A stretch of DNA of 64,000 nt, taken from Bacteroidota bacterium. Its GTDB lineage: Bacteria; Bacteroidota; Bacteroidia; NS11-12g; UBA9320. The position numbers and the translations under genes were made by a program. Under the pieces are notes generated by a model. That model saw only the letters and a list, made by a program, of their open reading frames with translations, made no database searches and was not told the DNA's origin. The stretch covers positions 1 to 64,000 of the forward strand of contig JABIUV010000031.1 in the NCBI GenBank assembly GCA_018700895.1, written 5' to 3'. The stretch's first letter is position 1. Each line of letters starts with the position of its first letter. This document shows, in pieces, positions 17,410-26,249 of the stretch.

Positions 17410-18662
17410 GAGTAAGTAGATATTAAATCTTCGTCGCGTGTGGCATCTAGTTTCAAAGCCGTAAATATGAAAATACAAAAGCCTAAGAAGCTTGAACCTC
17501 CGTAAGATACCAGTGGTAGTGGTATACCGATGACGGGCATTAGGCCTATGGTCATCCCTATATTCACCAAAAAGTGAAAAAACAAGATGGAGGCTAAGGA
17601 GAAAATAAAAATGCGTTTGAATTTTTTCTTAGCACGAGAGGCTAAGTGGTATAATCTTAAAATGAATAAAATAAATAGAACAAGAGCTCCTACGCTAACA
17701 GCCCATCCGCCCTCTTCGCCAATGGTACAAAATATAAAATCAGTTTCTTGCTCCGGTATAAAATTTCCTTTGGTATGTGCTCCGTTCAGAAAACCTTTGC
17801 CATACATACCGCCAGACCCGATGGCTATTTTACTTTGATTTACATTATACCCTGCCCCTCTATTGTCTTCTATCAAGTTTAGTGTAACTTGTATCCGTTT
17901 TTGTTGATGCTCTTGCAACACATTATCAAATAAGAATTGGACACTTAGGCTAAAAAGAATAGTCAGAGCTACTATACTAATGCTTGGCAATAACAGTTTT
18001 TTTTCGGAATAGGTAAATGCGTAAAAAACTAAAAATATACCGACTACCGCTAGGCTAAAATACCACGATCCAAATACCAATGTGAAAACAAAAATAGCAA
18101 TGGCCGTAAGCCCAGATATAAGTACCACTGAGGTCATTCCTTCGCGATAGAATACCAGAAAAAAGCTAAAAAACACTAAAGCAGAACCTGCATCACCCTG
18201 TATCAAGATGAGACCCATTGGTATGAGAATAACGACCCCTATTTTGAGCAAATCTTGCAGCTTACTCCACGAAAATCCTATAGTACTTAGTATAGACGCC
18301 ACAGCAAAGGTGGTACCGTACTTGGCAAACTCTGATGGCTGTATACTCACAGGACCAAGCTTAATCCACGACCGAGCTCCACTAATATCAGCCCCTATTA
18401 CGAGTACGAGTACCAACAGTAGCATACAAGCACCGTAAATATACCAACTAAAGAATTGAAAAAAATTGGCGTTAAGCAGAAATATAACCACACCTACCAC
18501 GACTGATATCCCCAACCACATCAATTGCTTTCCACTTCTTCCAGCAAAAAGAGACTCCGCACCAGGTTCATAGGTAGCAGAATATACACTGGTAATACCC
18601 AAGGCAGCAATTGCTACGAACAAAAGAACACTGATTATATCTATACCCGATTTACTCTGCAT
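17406..18662 (-). CDS. rodA: Rod-shape peptidoglycan glycosyltransferase RodA (SEDS family)
   Basis: SEDS-family membrane glycosyltransferase that polymerises lipid II in the elongasome with PBP2. The 418 residues carry about ten membrane segments. Family signatures are ISGARSWIKLGPVSIQPSEFAK (about 110-131), GDAGSALVF, KGFLNGAHTKGNFIPEQETDFIF shortened by normal variation, and the C-terminal GLMPVIGIPLPLVSYGGSS. It overlaps mrdA upstream by 11 bases and the MBL gene downstream by 4, which points to translational coupling. RodA is preferred to FtsW because of its place behind mreBCD and mrdA. Confidence 0.94.
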   Translation of the reverse strand: MQSKSGIDIISVLLFVAIAALGITSVYSATYEPGAESLFAGRSGKQLMWLGISVVVGVVIFLLNANFFQFFSWYIYGACMLLLVLVLVIGADISGARSWIKLGPVSIQPSEFAKYGTTFAVASILSTIGFSWSKLQDLLKIGVVILIPMGLILIQGDAGSALVFFSFFLVFYREGMTSVVLISGLTAIAIFVFTLVFGSWYFSLAVVGIFLVFYAFTYSEKKLLLPSISIVALTILFSLSVQFLFDNVLQEHQQKRIQVTLNLIEDNRGAGYNVNQSKIAIGSGGMYGKGFLNGAHTKGNFIPEQETDFIFCTIGEEGGWAVSVGALVLFILFILRLYHLASRAKKKFKRIFIFSLASILFFHFLVNIGMTIGLMPVIGIPLPLVSYGGSSFLGFCIFIFTALKLDATRDEDLISTYS

Positions 18663-20517
18663 ATAATGACATGTCTCGTTGGGTTCTATATTTATAAGGT
18701 ATCAAGTTACTCTTGATTATTTTCTTCTCTAGTGACGCTCGTGAACTCACCTCTAAAGTGTCAGGTGATAAATATTTCTCAATAACTAAGTGAGCTATAG
18801 GAGCTGCCCAGGTAGCACCATAACCCGCCTCCTCTACCACCACAGCTATGGCGATTTTAGGATTATCAGCTGGGGCAAAGGCAATATAAGCCGAGTGATT
18901 TTTACCGTGTGGATTTTGTACCGTTCCTGTTTTGCCCGCTATGTCTATCCCTTTTATAGCAATAGCCGATGCCGTACCTGTGCGAGTAACTTGTTGCATA
19001 CCTTGTATCACCGCATCAAAATGTTTAGGGTCTACCAAGGTATGATTCTTAACTACGTACTTGGTTGGGATGCTGTCTTGATTTTCGATTCGCCTCACCA
19101 CGTGAGGAATATAATAATGCCCCCTATTAGCTATGGTAGCTGCCACGTTGGCCATTTGTACGGGCGTCAATCCTAGCTCACCCTGACCAAAGGAGAGTGA
19201 AATAATACGTGCATAACTCCATTTATCTTCTCCATACATTCTATCATAGTACGCAGCATCCCTAAGCCAGCCTCTAGACTCCACACTTACGTCAATACCC
19301 AACTCACCACCTATGCCAAAACTACGCATATATCTACGCCAGCTATTGTAGGCTTCTTCGGTGTTTTCGTACTTGCCGCTCTGCATCATATTCTTAAAAA
19401 TATTACAGTAATACGTGTTACAGCTACTTGCTATACTTTTTTGTAAACTTGTATTATAGGAGTGGTAATGACAAGCAATGGTTCGTCTTCCCAGCTTATA
19501 ATATCCCCGACATCCGAAATAAGTATTCTTGGTTATGGCTCCGTCTTGTAATCCTACGAGAGCCATTACCGGCTTAAAAGTACTACCCGGAGGGTAAGGA
19601 GCACTTACGGCTCTGTTAAAAATAGGTTTGGTAGGGTCATTAATCGCGGCATTATAGTAACTCCCTCTATTCTGAATATTAAATTTTACGGGATTATAAA
19701 AAGGACTCGAAATAAGGGCAAGAATCTCACCCGTACTTGGCTCTATAGCCACTACGCTGCCAAGCTTATTCGCCAATAATTTTTCGCCATATTTTTGCAA
19801 TTCTATATCTATACTTAGATATAAATTTTTACCATCTACTACTTCTTTATCAAGTTTCTTGTCCTTGTAAGAACCTCGGTCAAGACCGTGTTTATCTACA
19901 TAAAAATATTGTTCCCCTTTCACGCCGCGAAGTTCTTTCTCATAAAAACGTTCAACCCCTTTTTTGCCATTAAAATCACCTTGCTCATAATATTCCTCTA
20001 CTTGCCTATCCAGTTGTTTTCTACTCACCTCACCCAGATACCCAAGTAGGTGGGCAGCACTGTTGTACTTATAATTCCTATCTTGTCTAATCTCGAAGAA
20101 AAAACCCTTGAACTCATAAAGCCGTTCTTGCAAACGGGCATACACGAGGTTGGAAATATTTTTCTTAAAAATCGCTTTACCTCTGAAAGAGTTCCTCTTT
20201 GCTGCATTTAATCTCTTGTCAAATTCAGCTCTATCTATCTCTAACAATTTGCAAAAACTAGCAGTATCAATATTAGAAATGCGAATAGGAACAGATAGCA
20301 TGAGATCATACAATGGGTCATTGTATACTAACAAATTCTCGTGCCTATCAAAAATAAGGCCTCGCTGTGGGTATACGGTTTGCTTACGCAATGAGATTCT
20401 ATCAGCAGCATTAGCATATTTATCGTCTAATACTTGTATCTGAAATAGCCTTAAGATAAATATCACTCCTACCAAGACTACCCCAAAATAGATGTACAAC
20501 GATCTATTATCTCTCAT
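18652..20517 (-). CDS. mrdA: Penicillin-binding protein 2 (elongasome transpeptidase)
   Basis: Class B PBP that cross-links new peptidoglycan along the cell cylinder with RodA. The 621-residue protein has an N-terminal membrane anchor (about 7-25), a dimerisation domain with RGLIFDRHENLLVYNDP, and a transpeptidase domain. The catalytic SxxK is STFK in PYPPGSTFKPVMALVG (Ser312), with SSCNTYY as the SxN motif and GKTGTVQNP as the KTG motif. Length is normal. It overlaps mreD by 11 bases and rodA by 11 bases. ATG at 20517 directly precedes the anchor helix. Confidence 0.95.
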   Translation of the reverse strand: MRDNRSLYIYFGVVLVGVIFILRLFQIQVLDDKYANAADRISLRKQTVYPQRGLIFDRHENLLVYNDPLYDLMLSVPIRISNIDTASFCKLLEIDRAEFDKRLNAAKRNSFRGKAIFKKNISNLVYARLQERLYEFKGFFFEIRQDRNYKYNSAAHLLGYLGEVSRKQLDRQVEEYYEQGDFNGKKGVERFYEKELRGVKGEQYFYVDKHGLDRGSYKDKKLDKEVVDGKNLYLSIDIELQKYGEKLLANKLGSVVAIEPSTGEILALISSPFYNPVKFNIQNRGSYYNAAINDPTKPIFNRAVSAPYPPGSTFKPVMALVGLQDGAITKNTYFGCRGYYKLGRRTIACHYHSYNTSLQKSIASSCNTYYCNIFKNMMQSGKYENTEEAYNSWRRYMRSFGIGGELGIDVSVESRGWLRDAAYYDRMYGEDKWSYARIISLSFGQGELGLTPVQMANVAATIANRGHYYIPHVVRRIENQDSIPTKYVVKNHTLVDPKHFDAVIQGMQQVTRTGTASAIAIKGIDIAGKTGTVQNPHGKNHSAYIAFAPADNPKIAIAVVVEEAGYGATWAAPIAHLVIEKYLSPDTLEVSSRASLEKKIIKSNLIPYKYRTQRDMSLYAE

Positions 20518-21013
20518 TTTCGCCTCTGAATGATAAGTACTGGATGGTAATTATTATCGTGATTGCTAATATGGAACTAGCTCCCGAGGCTATGAAGTAA
20601 TTTTTCCAATGTATCGCCCCGATATTTTGAATCCAAAATATATAAAAATGGTATAGCGGAACCAATATGAGTGTGGTATTGAGAAAAGGCAGTACACCAA
20701 CTGACTTCATATTATAAGGCAAATTACTCACCATCTGCTGTTTTAAATCTTGCCTACTAAGAATCATTATACGCAATACGATCAACCATAAACTAGCCGA
20801 TGCGTGTATCCCAGATGTGGCCACAAAAAGATCGGCCACAATACCCAATCCAAATGCAATCAGCACCTGAGTGGTTTTGCCAAGACTGAGCGGAAGTGTA
20901 ATTAACAAAACAATGAAAGCCTGCGGAATGATAAATGCTGAAAAGCCAAGATGATTAAGCACCAAAAACTGAAATACCAACACCAACAACCAGTATATAA
21001 TCCTATTCCGCAT
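20507..21013 (-). CDS. mreD: Rod-shape-determining protein MreD
   Basis: Small inner-membrane protein of the elongasome. The 168 residues are almost entirely hydrophobic, with about five helices, matching MreD size and topology. MreD is poorly conserved in sequence, so the call depends on the position between mreC and mrdA with 11-base overlaps on both sides. Confidence 0.85.
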   Translation of the reverse strand: MRNRIIYWLLVLVFQFLVLNHLGFSAFIIPQAFIVLLITLPLSLGKTTQVLIAFGLGIVADLFVATSGIHASASLWLIVLRIMILSRQDLKQQMVSNLPYNMKSVGVLPFLNTTLILVPLYHFYIFWIQNIGAIHWKNYFIASGASSILAITIIITIQYLSFRGENER

Positions 21014-21827
21014 TTTGTATTAATTGCTCTATGTCTTCTTGGTCATTATTTATGATGACATATACGTACCGTAGCTTTCTGAAATCAGTAACAGTGACAA
21101 TATCCAAATTACAATACTGACTAGTCGTTTTTGAATGCACTTTGTCTATCGTGCCAATGGTTATACCGCGGGGGAATAAAACTGTAGACGTGCCCGTTTT
21201 CACAACATCACCTTCTGTTATCATCTCTAGTTTATTTATTCTTTTCAGGCTCAGAAGATTGGGCTCTTTATTTTCCCAATCAATGGGCAAGTAGTATTCT
21301 ACATCATTTATATTGGGAATTAGGTTGAAATCGCTATTCAGTAAGGACATTACGGTACTATAATCATTATCTGTAGCTATTACCTTACCCGCTATTCCTT
21401 GAGATGATATTACACCCATATTACGTTTTATCCCCTGATCACTCCCCTTATTGATGATAAAAATATTCTTAGCCTTGTTAGAGGTGTTATATACTACCTG
21501 AGCCGGAACTATGTCAAATAAGGGTTGTCTGCTTGTATCTCTTACGGTAAAGGTATCTGCGAGATAATAAAGCGAAGAGACAGATTCGTTCCTGAATTGC
21601 TCCGCAATTTTATTTTGCAGAGCCAGGTTCTCTTCTTTTAATCCGATATAACCGGATACATTGGCAGCCAGTTGACTGGATGAAGCCGTGACGCTGGCTA
21701 CACTATTGGTGAGTGTTGCTTTTTGATAAGGATTAAGCCTAAAAATAAGAAAACCACATACTACTTGCAGTATCACAAACAGCATAATATGAATGTTATG
21801 CTCTATGAACGCAAGTAATCGTTGCAT
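21003..21827 (-). CDS. mreC: Rod-shape-determining protein MreC
   Basis: Periplasmic scaffold linking MreB filaments to PBP2/RodA. The 274-residue protein has one N-terminal membrane helix (about 12-30), a coiled-coil stretch around GLKEENLALQNKIAEQFRNE, and the beta-sandwich domain with NKGSDQGIKRNMGVISSQGIAG and VKTGTSTVLFPRGITIGTI. Its stop is adjacent to mreD, and its start overlaps the mreB stop by one base. Confidence 0.93.
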   Translation of the reverse strand: MQRLLAFIEHNIHIMLFVILQVVCGFLIFRLNPYQKATLTNSVASVTASSSQLAANVSGYIGLKEENLALQNKIAEQFRNESVSSLYYLADTFTVRDTSRQPLFDIVPAQVVYNTSNKAKNIFIINKGSDQGIKRNMGVISSQGIAGKVIATDNDYSTVMSLLNSDFNLIPNINDVEYYLPIDWENKEPNLLSLKRINKLEMITEGDVVKTGTSTVLFPRGITIGTIDKVHSKTTSQYCNLDIVTVTDFRKLRYVYVIINNDQEDIEQLIQNAE

Positions 21828-22852
21828 TATGTGGTGAAGATTGTTTTATAGCTTTTTAAGTTTTTCAAGACTACAGATGTTCCTCTTACTACAGCCCTTA
21901 GCGGATCTTCGGCAACGTATACGGGCAATTTTGTTTTGCTACTTATACGTCTATCCAATCCTCTTAGCAATGCTCCACCGCCCGTTAGATATAGGCCTGT
22001 TTGGTATATATCCGCAGATAGCTCAGGTGGTGTAAGCTCTAATCCCTTCATTACCGCCTCTTCTATTTTGGAAATAGACTTATCCAGTGCCAATGCAATC
22101 TCCGAGTATGATACCATTATTTGCTTAGGTATACCCGTCATCAAATCACGACCATTCACGGGGTAATCCTCTGGTGGATTTTCCAACTCTGACAATGCTG
22201 CTCCTACTTCCATTTTTATCCGCTCAGCAGTACGCTCGCCTATCATCAGGTTATGCTGTCTACGCATATACTCTATAATGTCGTTCGTAAAATCATCTCC
22301 CGCCACACGTATAGACTCATCAGACACAATACCCGAGAGAGCAATTACAGCTATCTCCGTAGTTCCACCTCCTATATCTATCACCATATTTCCCATAGGC
22401 TCAGTCACGTCTATACCTATACCTATAGCAGCAGCCATAGGCTCTGGAATCATATATACCTCCTTACCACCGCTACGCTCTGCACTTTCTTTTACGGCTC
22501 TTTTTTCTACTTGAGTAATACCACTTGGGATACATATTACCATACGCAACTGAGGCGTGCCAAATGTCCCTTTGGTATTTATCATTTTAATGAAGCGGCT
22601 TATCATTTGCTCTGCGGCCTCAAAGTCAGCAATCACACCATCCTTTAGCGGACGAATGGTTTTGATATCCTCGTGTGTTTTACCGTGCATACGTTGTGCA
22701 ACTTTACCTACCGCCAGCACTTCTTTTGTGCTCCGATTTATGGCGATAATGGAGGGCTCGTCTACTACTAATTTATCCTTATAAATGATGAGTGTATTAG
22801 CAGTACCTAAATCTATTGCTAAGTCTTGTGTTAAAAAATTAAAAATTCCCAT
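21827..22852 (-). CDS. mreB: Actin-like rod-shape protein MreB
   Basis: Bacterial actin homologue that forms membrane-bound filaments guiding cylindrical wall synthesis. The 341-residue protein has the MreB phosphate motifs DLGTANTLIIYKDK (about 14-27) and DIGGGTTEIAVIALSG, with GKVAQRMHGKT, IPEPMAAAIG and LTGGGALLRGLD. Length is standard. It is the first gene of a tightly packed five- to six-gene operon and has the clearest promoter in the window. Confidence 0.97.
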   Translation of the reverse strand: MGIFNFLTQDLAIDLGTANTLIIYKDKLVVDEPSIIAINRSTKEVLAVGKVAQRMHGKTHEDIKTIRPLKDGVIADFEAAEQMISRFIKMINTKGTFGTPQLRMVICIPSGITQVEKRAVKESAERSGGKEVYMIPEPMAAAIGIGIDVTEPMGNMVIDIGGGTTEIAVIALSGIVSDESIRVAGDDFTNDIIEYMRRQHNLMIGERTAERIKMEVGAALSELENPPEDYPVNGRDLMTGIPKQIMVSYSEIALALDKSISKIEEAVMKGLELTPPELSADIYQTGLYLTGGGALLRGLDRRISSKTKLPVYVAEDPLRAVVRGTSVVLKNLKSYKTIFTT

Positions 22853-22888
22853 TGGGGTTGCGTTTTATCGTGCGTTATTGCTATGCTG

Positions 22889-22919
22889 CAAAAGTATTGT
22901 TATTTGCAAGGTTATTCAA
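22889..22919 (-). promoter_or_regulatory. Bacteroidota-type promoter of the mreB operon
   Basis: On the minus strand TTG (22917-22919) is followed after 20 bases by TACTTTTG (22889-22896) and then CA, a full match to TTG-N19/20-TAnnTTTG. Transcription would begin about 30 bases upstream of the mreB ATG. The remaining spacer up to the XRE gene at 23202 holds no gene I can support. Confidence 0.6.
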
Positions 22920-23187
22920 CTACCAAATCAATAATTTAGAGTTCTTCAGCGATTTTCGTAACAAAAAAAGAACACCACCATCTAAACTCCACCAATTATT
23001 AGCGATAACTACATTGTAGCACCCCATCTTCAATATTACGCACGCTCCGTAAAACCACAGATAATCATACGAACCAACGCATAGTTCACCATACATCAAC
23101 AGCCCCTTTGCTTTCATACTTCTTAGCCAAAGACAAGTTTCTTACAAATGACAATATAATTATCATAATAAAGATAAATATATAGTC

Positions 23188-23195
23188 TATATTTG
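23188..23195 (+). promoter_or_regulatory. TAnnTTTG -7 box directly before the XRE/S24 regulator
   Basis: TATATTTG ends only six bases before the ATG at 23202, so a transcript from this box would be leaderless or nearly so. The upstream 40 bases are AT-only-like (TAAAGATAAATATATAG) with no clear -33 TTG. Confidence 0.4.
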
Positions 23196-23201
23196 CCCTC
23201 T

Positions 23202-23909
23202 ATGTATTTTGATAAGAACATTAAATTATTGCGTACGCAAAAAGGACTTTCGCAACAGGATCTAGCGGACTCATTAGACCTTACCCGCTCTAAACTAAAC
23301 AGTTATGAACGCGGAGTTCAACCTCCTTTTGATATACAGATAGATATTGCCGACTATTTTAACGTAACACTAGACGGGTTAGTTCGCCACGACCTAAGCA
23401 AGCTTACCCATTTCAAACTCACCCAAATACTCAAAGGAAGCGAAGCAGATGTACGCGGCCGAAAGCTACGCCTACTCACTGTAAGCGTGGATGCCAACGA
23501 AGAGGAAAACATAGAAATCGTAAGCATGAAAGCCCAAGCAGGATATACCGGAGGATATGCCGACCCTGAGTTTATAAAAGACCTGCCCAAGTTCAAACTC
23601 CCATTTTTACCCAAAAATAGGACTTACCGTAGCTTTCAAATAAAAGGAGACAGTATGCCTCCTGTGAGCGAGGGGTCTTGGGTTACGGCTAGCTATCTGC
23701 AAGATTGGCACAATATAAAAGATGGCGAAAATTATATCGTAGTAACTAAGGACGAGGGCATTGTTTTCAAACGCCTGTACAATAAAATAAAAAATGAGCA
23801 GAGCCTAACACTCGTAAGTACTAATAGTGCCTATGCTCCATACACCTTACACATAGACCAAATACTGGAAATATGGAAATTTGAAACCTGGAATGGTTTT
23901 GAGGTGTAG
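23202..23909 (+). CDS. XRE-HTH / S24 peptidase (LexA-like) transcriptional regulator
   Basis: DNA-binding repressor with a self-cleaving S24 domain, of the kind that senses DNA damage through RecA or acts as a phage-type repressor. The 235-residue protein has an HTH_3 domain at about 5-60 (LRTQKGLSQQDLADSL), an Ala113-Gly114 cleavage-site candidate in MKAQAGYTGG, a catalytic Ser151 in KGDSMPP, and Lys190 in GIVFKRLY. ATG at 23202 is chosen over a TTG three codons upstream, because that TTG is part of the predicted -7 box. No phage genes lie nearby, so a chromosomal regulator is likelier than a prophage repressor. The HtrA gene converges on it through a shared palindromic terminator. Confidence 0.88.
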   Translation: MYFDKNIKLLRTQKGLSQQDLADSLDLTRSKLNSYERGVQPPFDIQIDIADYFNVTLDGLVRHDLSKLTHFKLTQILKGSEADVRGRKLRLLTVSVDANEEENIEIVSMKAQAGYTGGYADPEFIKDLPKFKLPFLPKNRTYRSFQIKGDSMPPVSEGSWVTASYLQDWHNIKDGENYIVVTKDEGIVFKRLYNKIKNEQSLTLVSTNSAYAPYTLHIDQILEIWKFETWNGFEV

Positions 23910-23945
23910 TAAGGGTAAGCCAAGAACACAAGAATTTAAATATAA

Positions 23946-23973
23946 AAAAATCGCTGCCTAGGCAGCGATTTTT
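23946..23973. terminator. Bidirectional terminator between the XRE regulator and htrA
   Basis: A perfect 28-base palindrome: AAAAATCGCTGCC, TA centre, GGCAGCGATTTTT. It has T runs in both directions and sits between two convergent genes. Confidence 0.9.
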
Positions 23974-24011
23974 CCTTCAACTAAAACTACTACTAAATGA
24001 CGAATGTTACG

Positions 24012-25472
24012 CTAATCCAATCGGACAGCGTAAGCTTCTTTTTCGCCATCGGCGGTTACACCATCTATAAGTACGGACCCTTCTTTATCCTTCAGGGCAT
24101 TTTCCACATCTTGAGTGGTGTACATAGGTTTTTTATCAATGTGTGTAATCACAAATCCGGCTGGCACTCCTTTCTTTTTCAGCTCACCGCTACCCAATTT
24201 ACTGATTTTTACTCCATTTCTTATTTTGAGGCTCAGTCGCTCGTCTCGGCTTATATTTTCAATTTCTGCCCCAAGCACCTTCTTTTCCTCCCGTTCTACG
24301 GTATTGGTTATTTCTTTTTCACCATCTTTGGAGAGTAAGGTCGCCGTAATTACATTTTCTTTTCCGTCACGAATAATCGCTACATCCACTTTATCACCTG
24401 GGTGATATTTACTGATTTGCTCCTGAAGCTCAGACGATTTGTTTACCGCTACATTATTTATTCTTAGGATAACATCTCCATCCTTGATTCCGGCTTTATC
24501 AGCACTTCCATCTTCGGCTACTGAAGGTACATATACACCGTTCAAATCTACTAGACCCTTTTCGTCGGCAAGTTCTTGCGTGATATCCTGAATGCTCACA
24601 CCTAGTATAGCTCGTTTCACCTCACCATACTCTTTCAAATCATTGATTATCTTCTTTGCTAAATTAATAGGAATAGCAAATGAATATCCTGAGTAAGAGC
24701 CTGTTTGCGAAGCAATAGCCGTATTAATACCAATCAATTCGCCACTCGTATTTACTAATGCTCCACCACTATTACCGGGATTTACAGCGGCATCTGTTTG
24801 TATGAAATTTTCAACCGCGTAATCCCCACCTCGTTGCCTTAACAGGTTGATACTTCTCCCCTTAGCACTTACTATACCTGCGGTAACAGTACTCGTAAGG
24901 TTAAATGGATTGCCTACTGCTACCACCCACTCTCCTACTTTGAGCTCATCGCTATTCCCCAAGTTGAGATAAGGCAAATTATCTTCTTCTATTTTGAGCA
25001 ATGCTAAATCGGTCTCGGGGTCTACACCCATTACCTCGGCAACATACGAACGCTTATCATCCAACACCACTTCCACCTTACTAGCATTATCCACTACGTG
25101 ATTATTGGTGACAATATATCCATTTTCCTTGATGATAACGCCAGACCCAGAGCTTTGCTGAGGACCACGCTGCGGCTGTCTAAAGCCCGGGCCAAAAAAA
25201 TCTTCGAACGGATTAATCTGCTGACTACCACTCTGAGTAGGCTGAGATGTACTCTTGATATGCACTACAGTAGGTGTACTTATATTGGCTACAGAAACAA
25301 AATCAACGTCTGGAACATCTGCCAATTTTTCAGCCAATGTAAATTTTGCAGCTTCGTGCTGCGTAAAACTGGCAGGATGATCATTCGATGAAAACATCCT
25401 GTTAATTCTTAAAGCTACCAATCCTCCAAGGATGGCAATTCCTAAAATTTCTAAACCTTTTTTAAAATTCAT
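24012..25472 (-). CDS. Do-like periplasmic serine protease (DegP/HtrA)
   Basis: Envelope quality-control protease of family S1C. The 486-residue protein has a signal or anchor helix (about 7-22), then a trypsin-like domain with His125 (VTNNHVV), Asp155 (DPETDLALL) and Ser235 (NPGNSGGAL). Two PDZ domains follow, the first with VAEDGSADKAGIKDGDVI and the second near the C-terminus (KKKGVPAGFVITHIDKKP). All three catalytic residues are present, so it should be active. ATG at 25472 is the only start ahead of the signal helix. It is monocistronic by context. Confidence 0.95.
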   Translation of the reverse strand: MNFKKGLEILGIAILGGLVALRINRMFSSNDHPASFTQHEAAKFTLAEKLADVPDVDFVSVANISTPTVVHIKSTSQPTQSGSQQINPFEDFFGPGFRQPQRGPQQSSGSGVIIKENGYIVTNNHVVDNASKVEVVLDDKRSYVAEVMGVDPETDLALLKIEEDNLPYLNLGNSDELKVGEWVVAVGNPFNLTSTVTAGIVSAKGRSINLLRQRGGDYAVENFIQTDAAVNPGNSGGALVNTSGELIGINTAIASQTGSYSGYSFAIPINLAKKIINDLKEYGEVKRAILGVSIQDITQELADEKGLVDLNGVYVPSVAEDGSADKAGIKDGDVILRINNVAVNKSSELQEQISKYHPGDKVDVAIIRDGKENVITATLLSKDGEKEITNTVEREEKKVLGAEIENISRDERLSLKIRNGVKISKLGSGELKKKGVPAGFVITHIDKKPMYTTQDVENALKDKEGSVLIDGVTADGEKEAYAVRLD

Positions 25473-25570
25473 TCTGTTCTATTTAAATAATATTGGTACG
25501 CCAAAATAATCACAAGTTTCATACCACAGATGCCTCAAAATTCGCTCTTCTAAAAATTGGCATTATTTCT

Positions 25571-25578
25571 TAGCTTTG
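25571..25578 (+). promoter_or_regulatory. TAnnTTTG -7 box upstream of the ECF sigma gene
   Basis: TAGCTTTG followed by CG, about 107 bases before the sigma factor ATG. There is no TTG at -33, only one at an 11-base spacing. If it is used, the leader is about 100 bases long. Confidence 0.3.
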
Positions 25579-25685
25579 CGGTCATCCCTTAAAATACCAT
25601 CGTACAATGTCTTCAACGGCTGAAATATCACATTCGTTACCCAGCATTTACCTTTATCGATTAACGCGTATTAACTATCTACAAA

Positions 25686-26249
25686 ATGTTCGGTATAGGT
25701 GAAAAGGCAGACCATACCGTGCTTGAAAAAATAAATCAAGGAGACGAGCAAATGCTCATCTACATGTACAAGCAACATTATACCATGGTTAAAAATTTTA
25801 TACTAAAAAATAGTGGAGATGAAGATGCAGTGGATGACATTTTGCAAGATACGGTTATCGCTGTTTGGAAAAACGCAAACAAAACTAATTTCCTTCTAAG
25901 GAGTAAGTTAAGCACCTATATAATGGCTATAGCCAAAAACTTATGGTACAAGGAGCTGAAAAAGAAAACCAAATTCAAACTCGTAGACGAAACCCAGAAA
26001 ATGGATCTCGGTAGTGAGGAGATGAATCTAAATATGGACCAAAGCATAATTATAAAGATGGTTCAGGAAATGGATGAGACTTGCCGCCGACTATTGAGCT
26101 ACTTTTATTTTGATGGTTTTAGTACGAAGCTCATCGCTGATAAACTAAACTTTGCCAACGCTGACACTGTGAAGAGTAAAAAATATCAGTGTTTCAAAAA
26201 ACTACAAAGCAGCGTACTGAATAAGTACAAAAAAGAAGATTTGATATGA
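25686..26249 (+). CDS. ECF-type RNA polymerase sigma factor (sigma-70 family)
   Basis: Alternative sigma factor of 187 residues. Region 2 shows INQGDEQMLIYMYKQHY and the -10 recognition-like stretch DAVDDILQDTVIAVWKN. Region 4 shows MDETCRRLLSYFYFDGFSTK followed by LIADKLNFANADTVKSKKYQC, a helix-turn-helix. Its stop overlaps the start of the next gene (ATGA, 26246-26249), which encodes a membrane protein of anti-sigma character, so the pair likely forms a signal-responsive switch. The target regulon cannot be inferred from sequence. Confidence 0.9.
   Translation: MFGIGEKADHTVLEKINQGDEQMLIYMYKQHYTMVKNFILKNSGDEDAVDDILQDTVIAVWKNANKTNFLLRSKLSTYIMAIAKNLWYKELKKKTKFKLVDETQKMDLGSEEMNLNMDQSIIIKMVQEMDETCRRLLSYFYFDGFSTKLIADKLNFANADTVKSKKYQCFKKLQSSVLNKYKKEDLI

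Noticed and set aside
22920-23117. A 65-codon minus-strand frame upstream of mreB
   Set aside because: No recognisable domain, and its end lies at the -33 element of the mreB promoter. Probably non-coding.
23202-23909. Prophage repressor
   Set aside because: The XRE/S24 regulator has no phage genes beside it and converges with a housekeeping protease gene.
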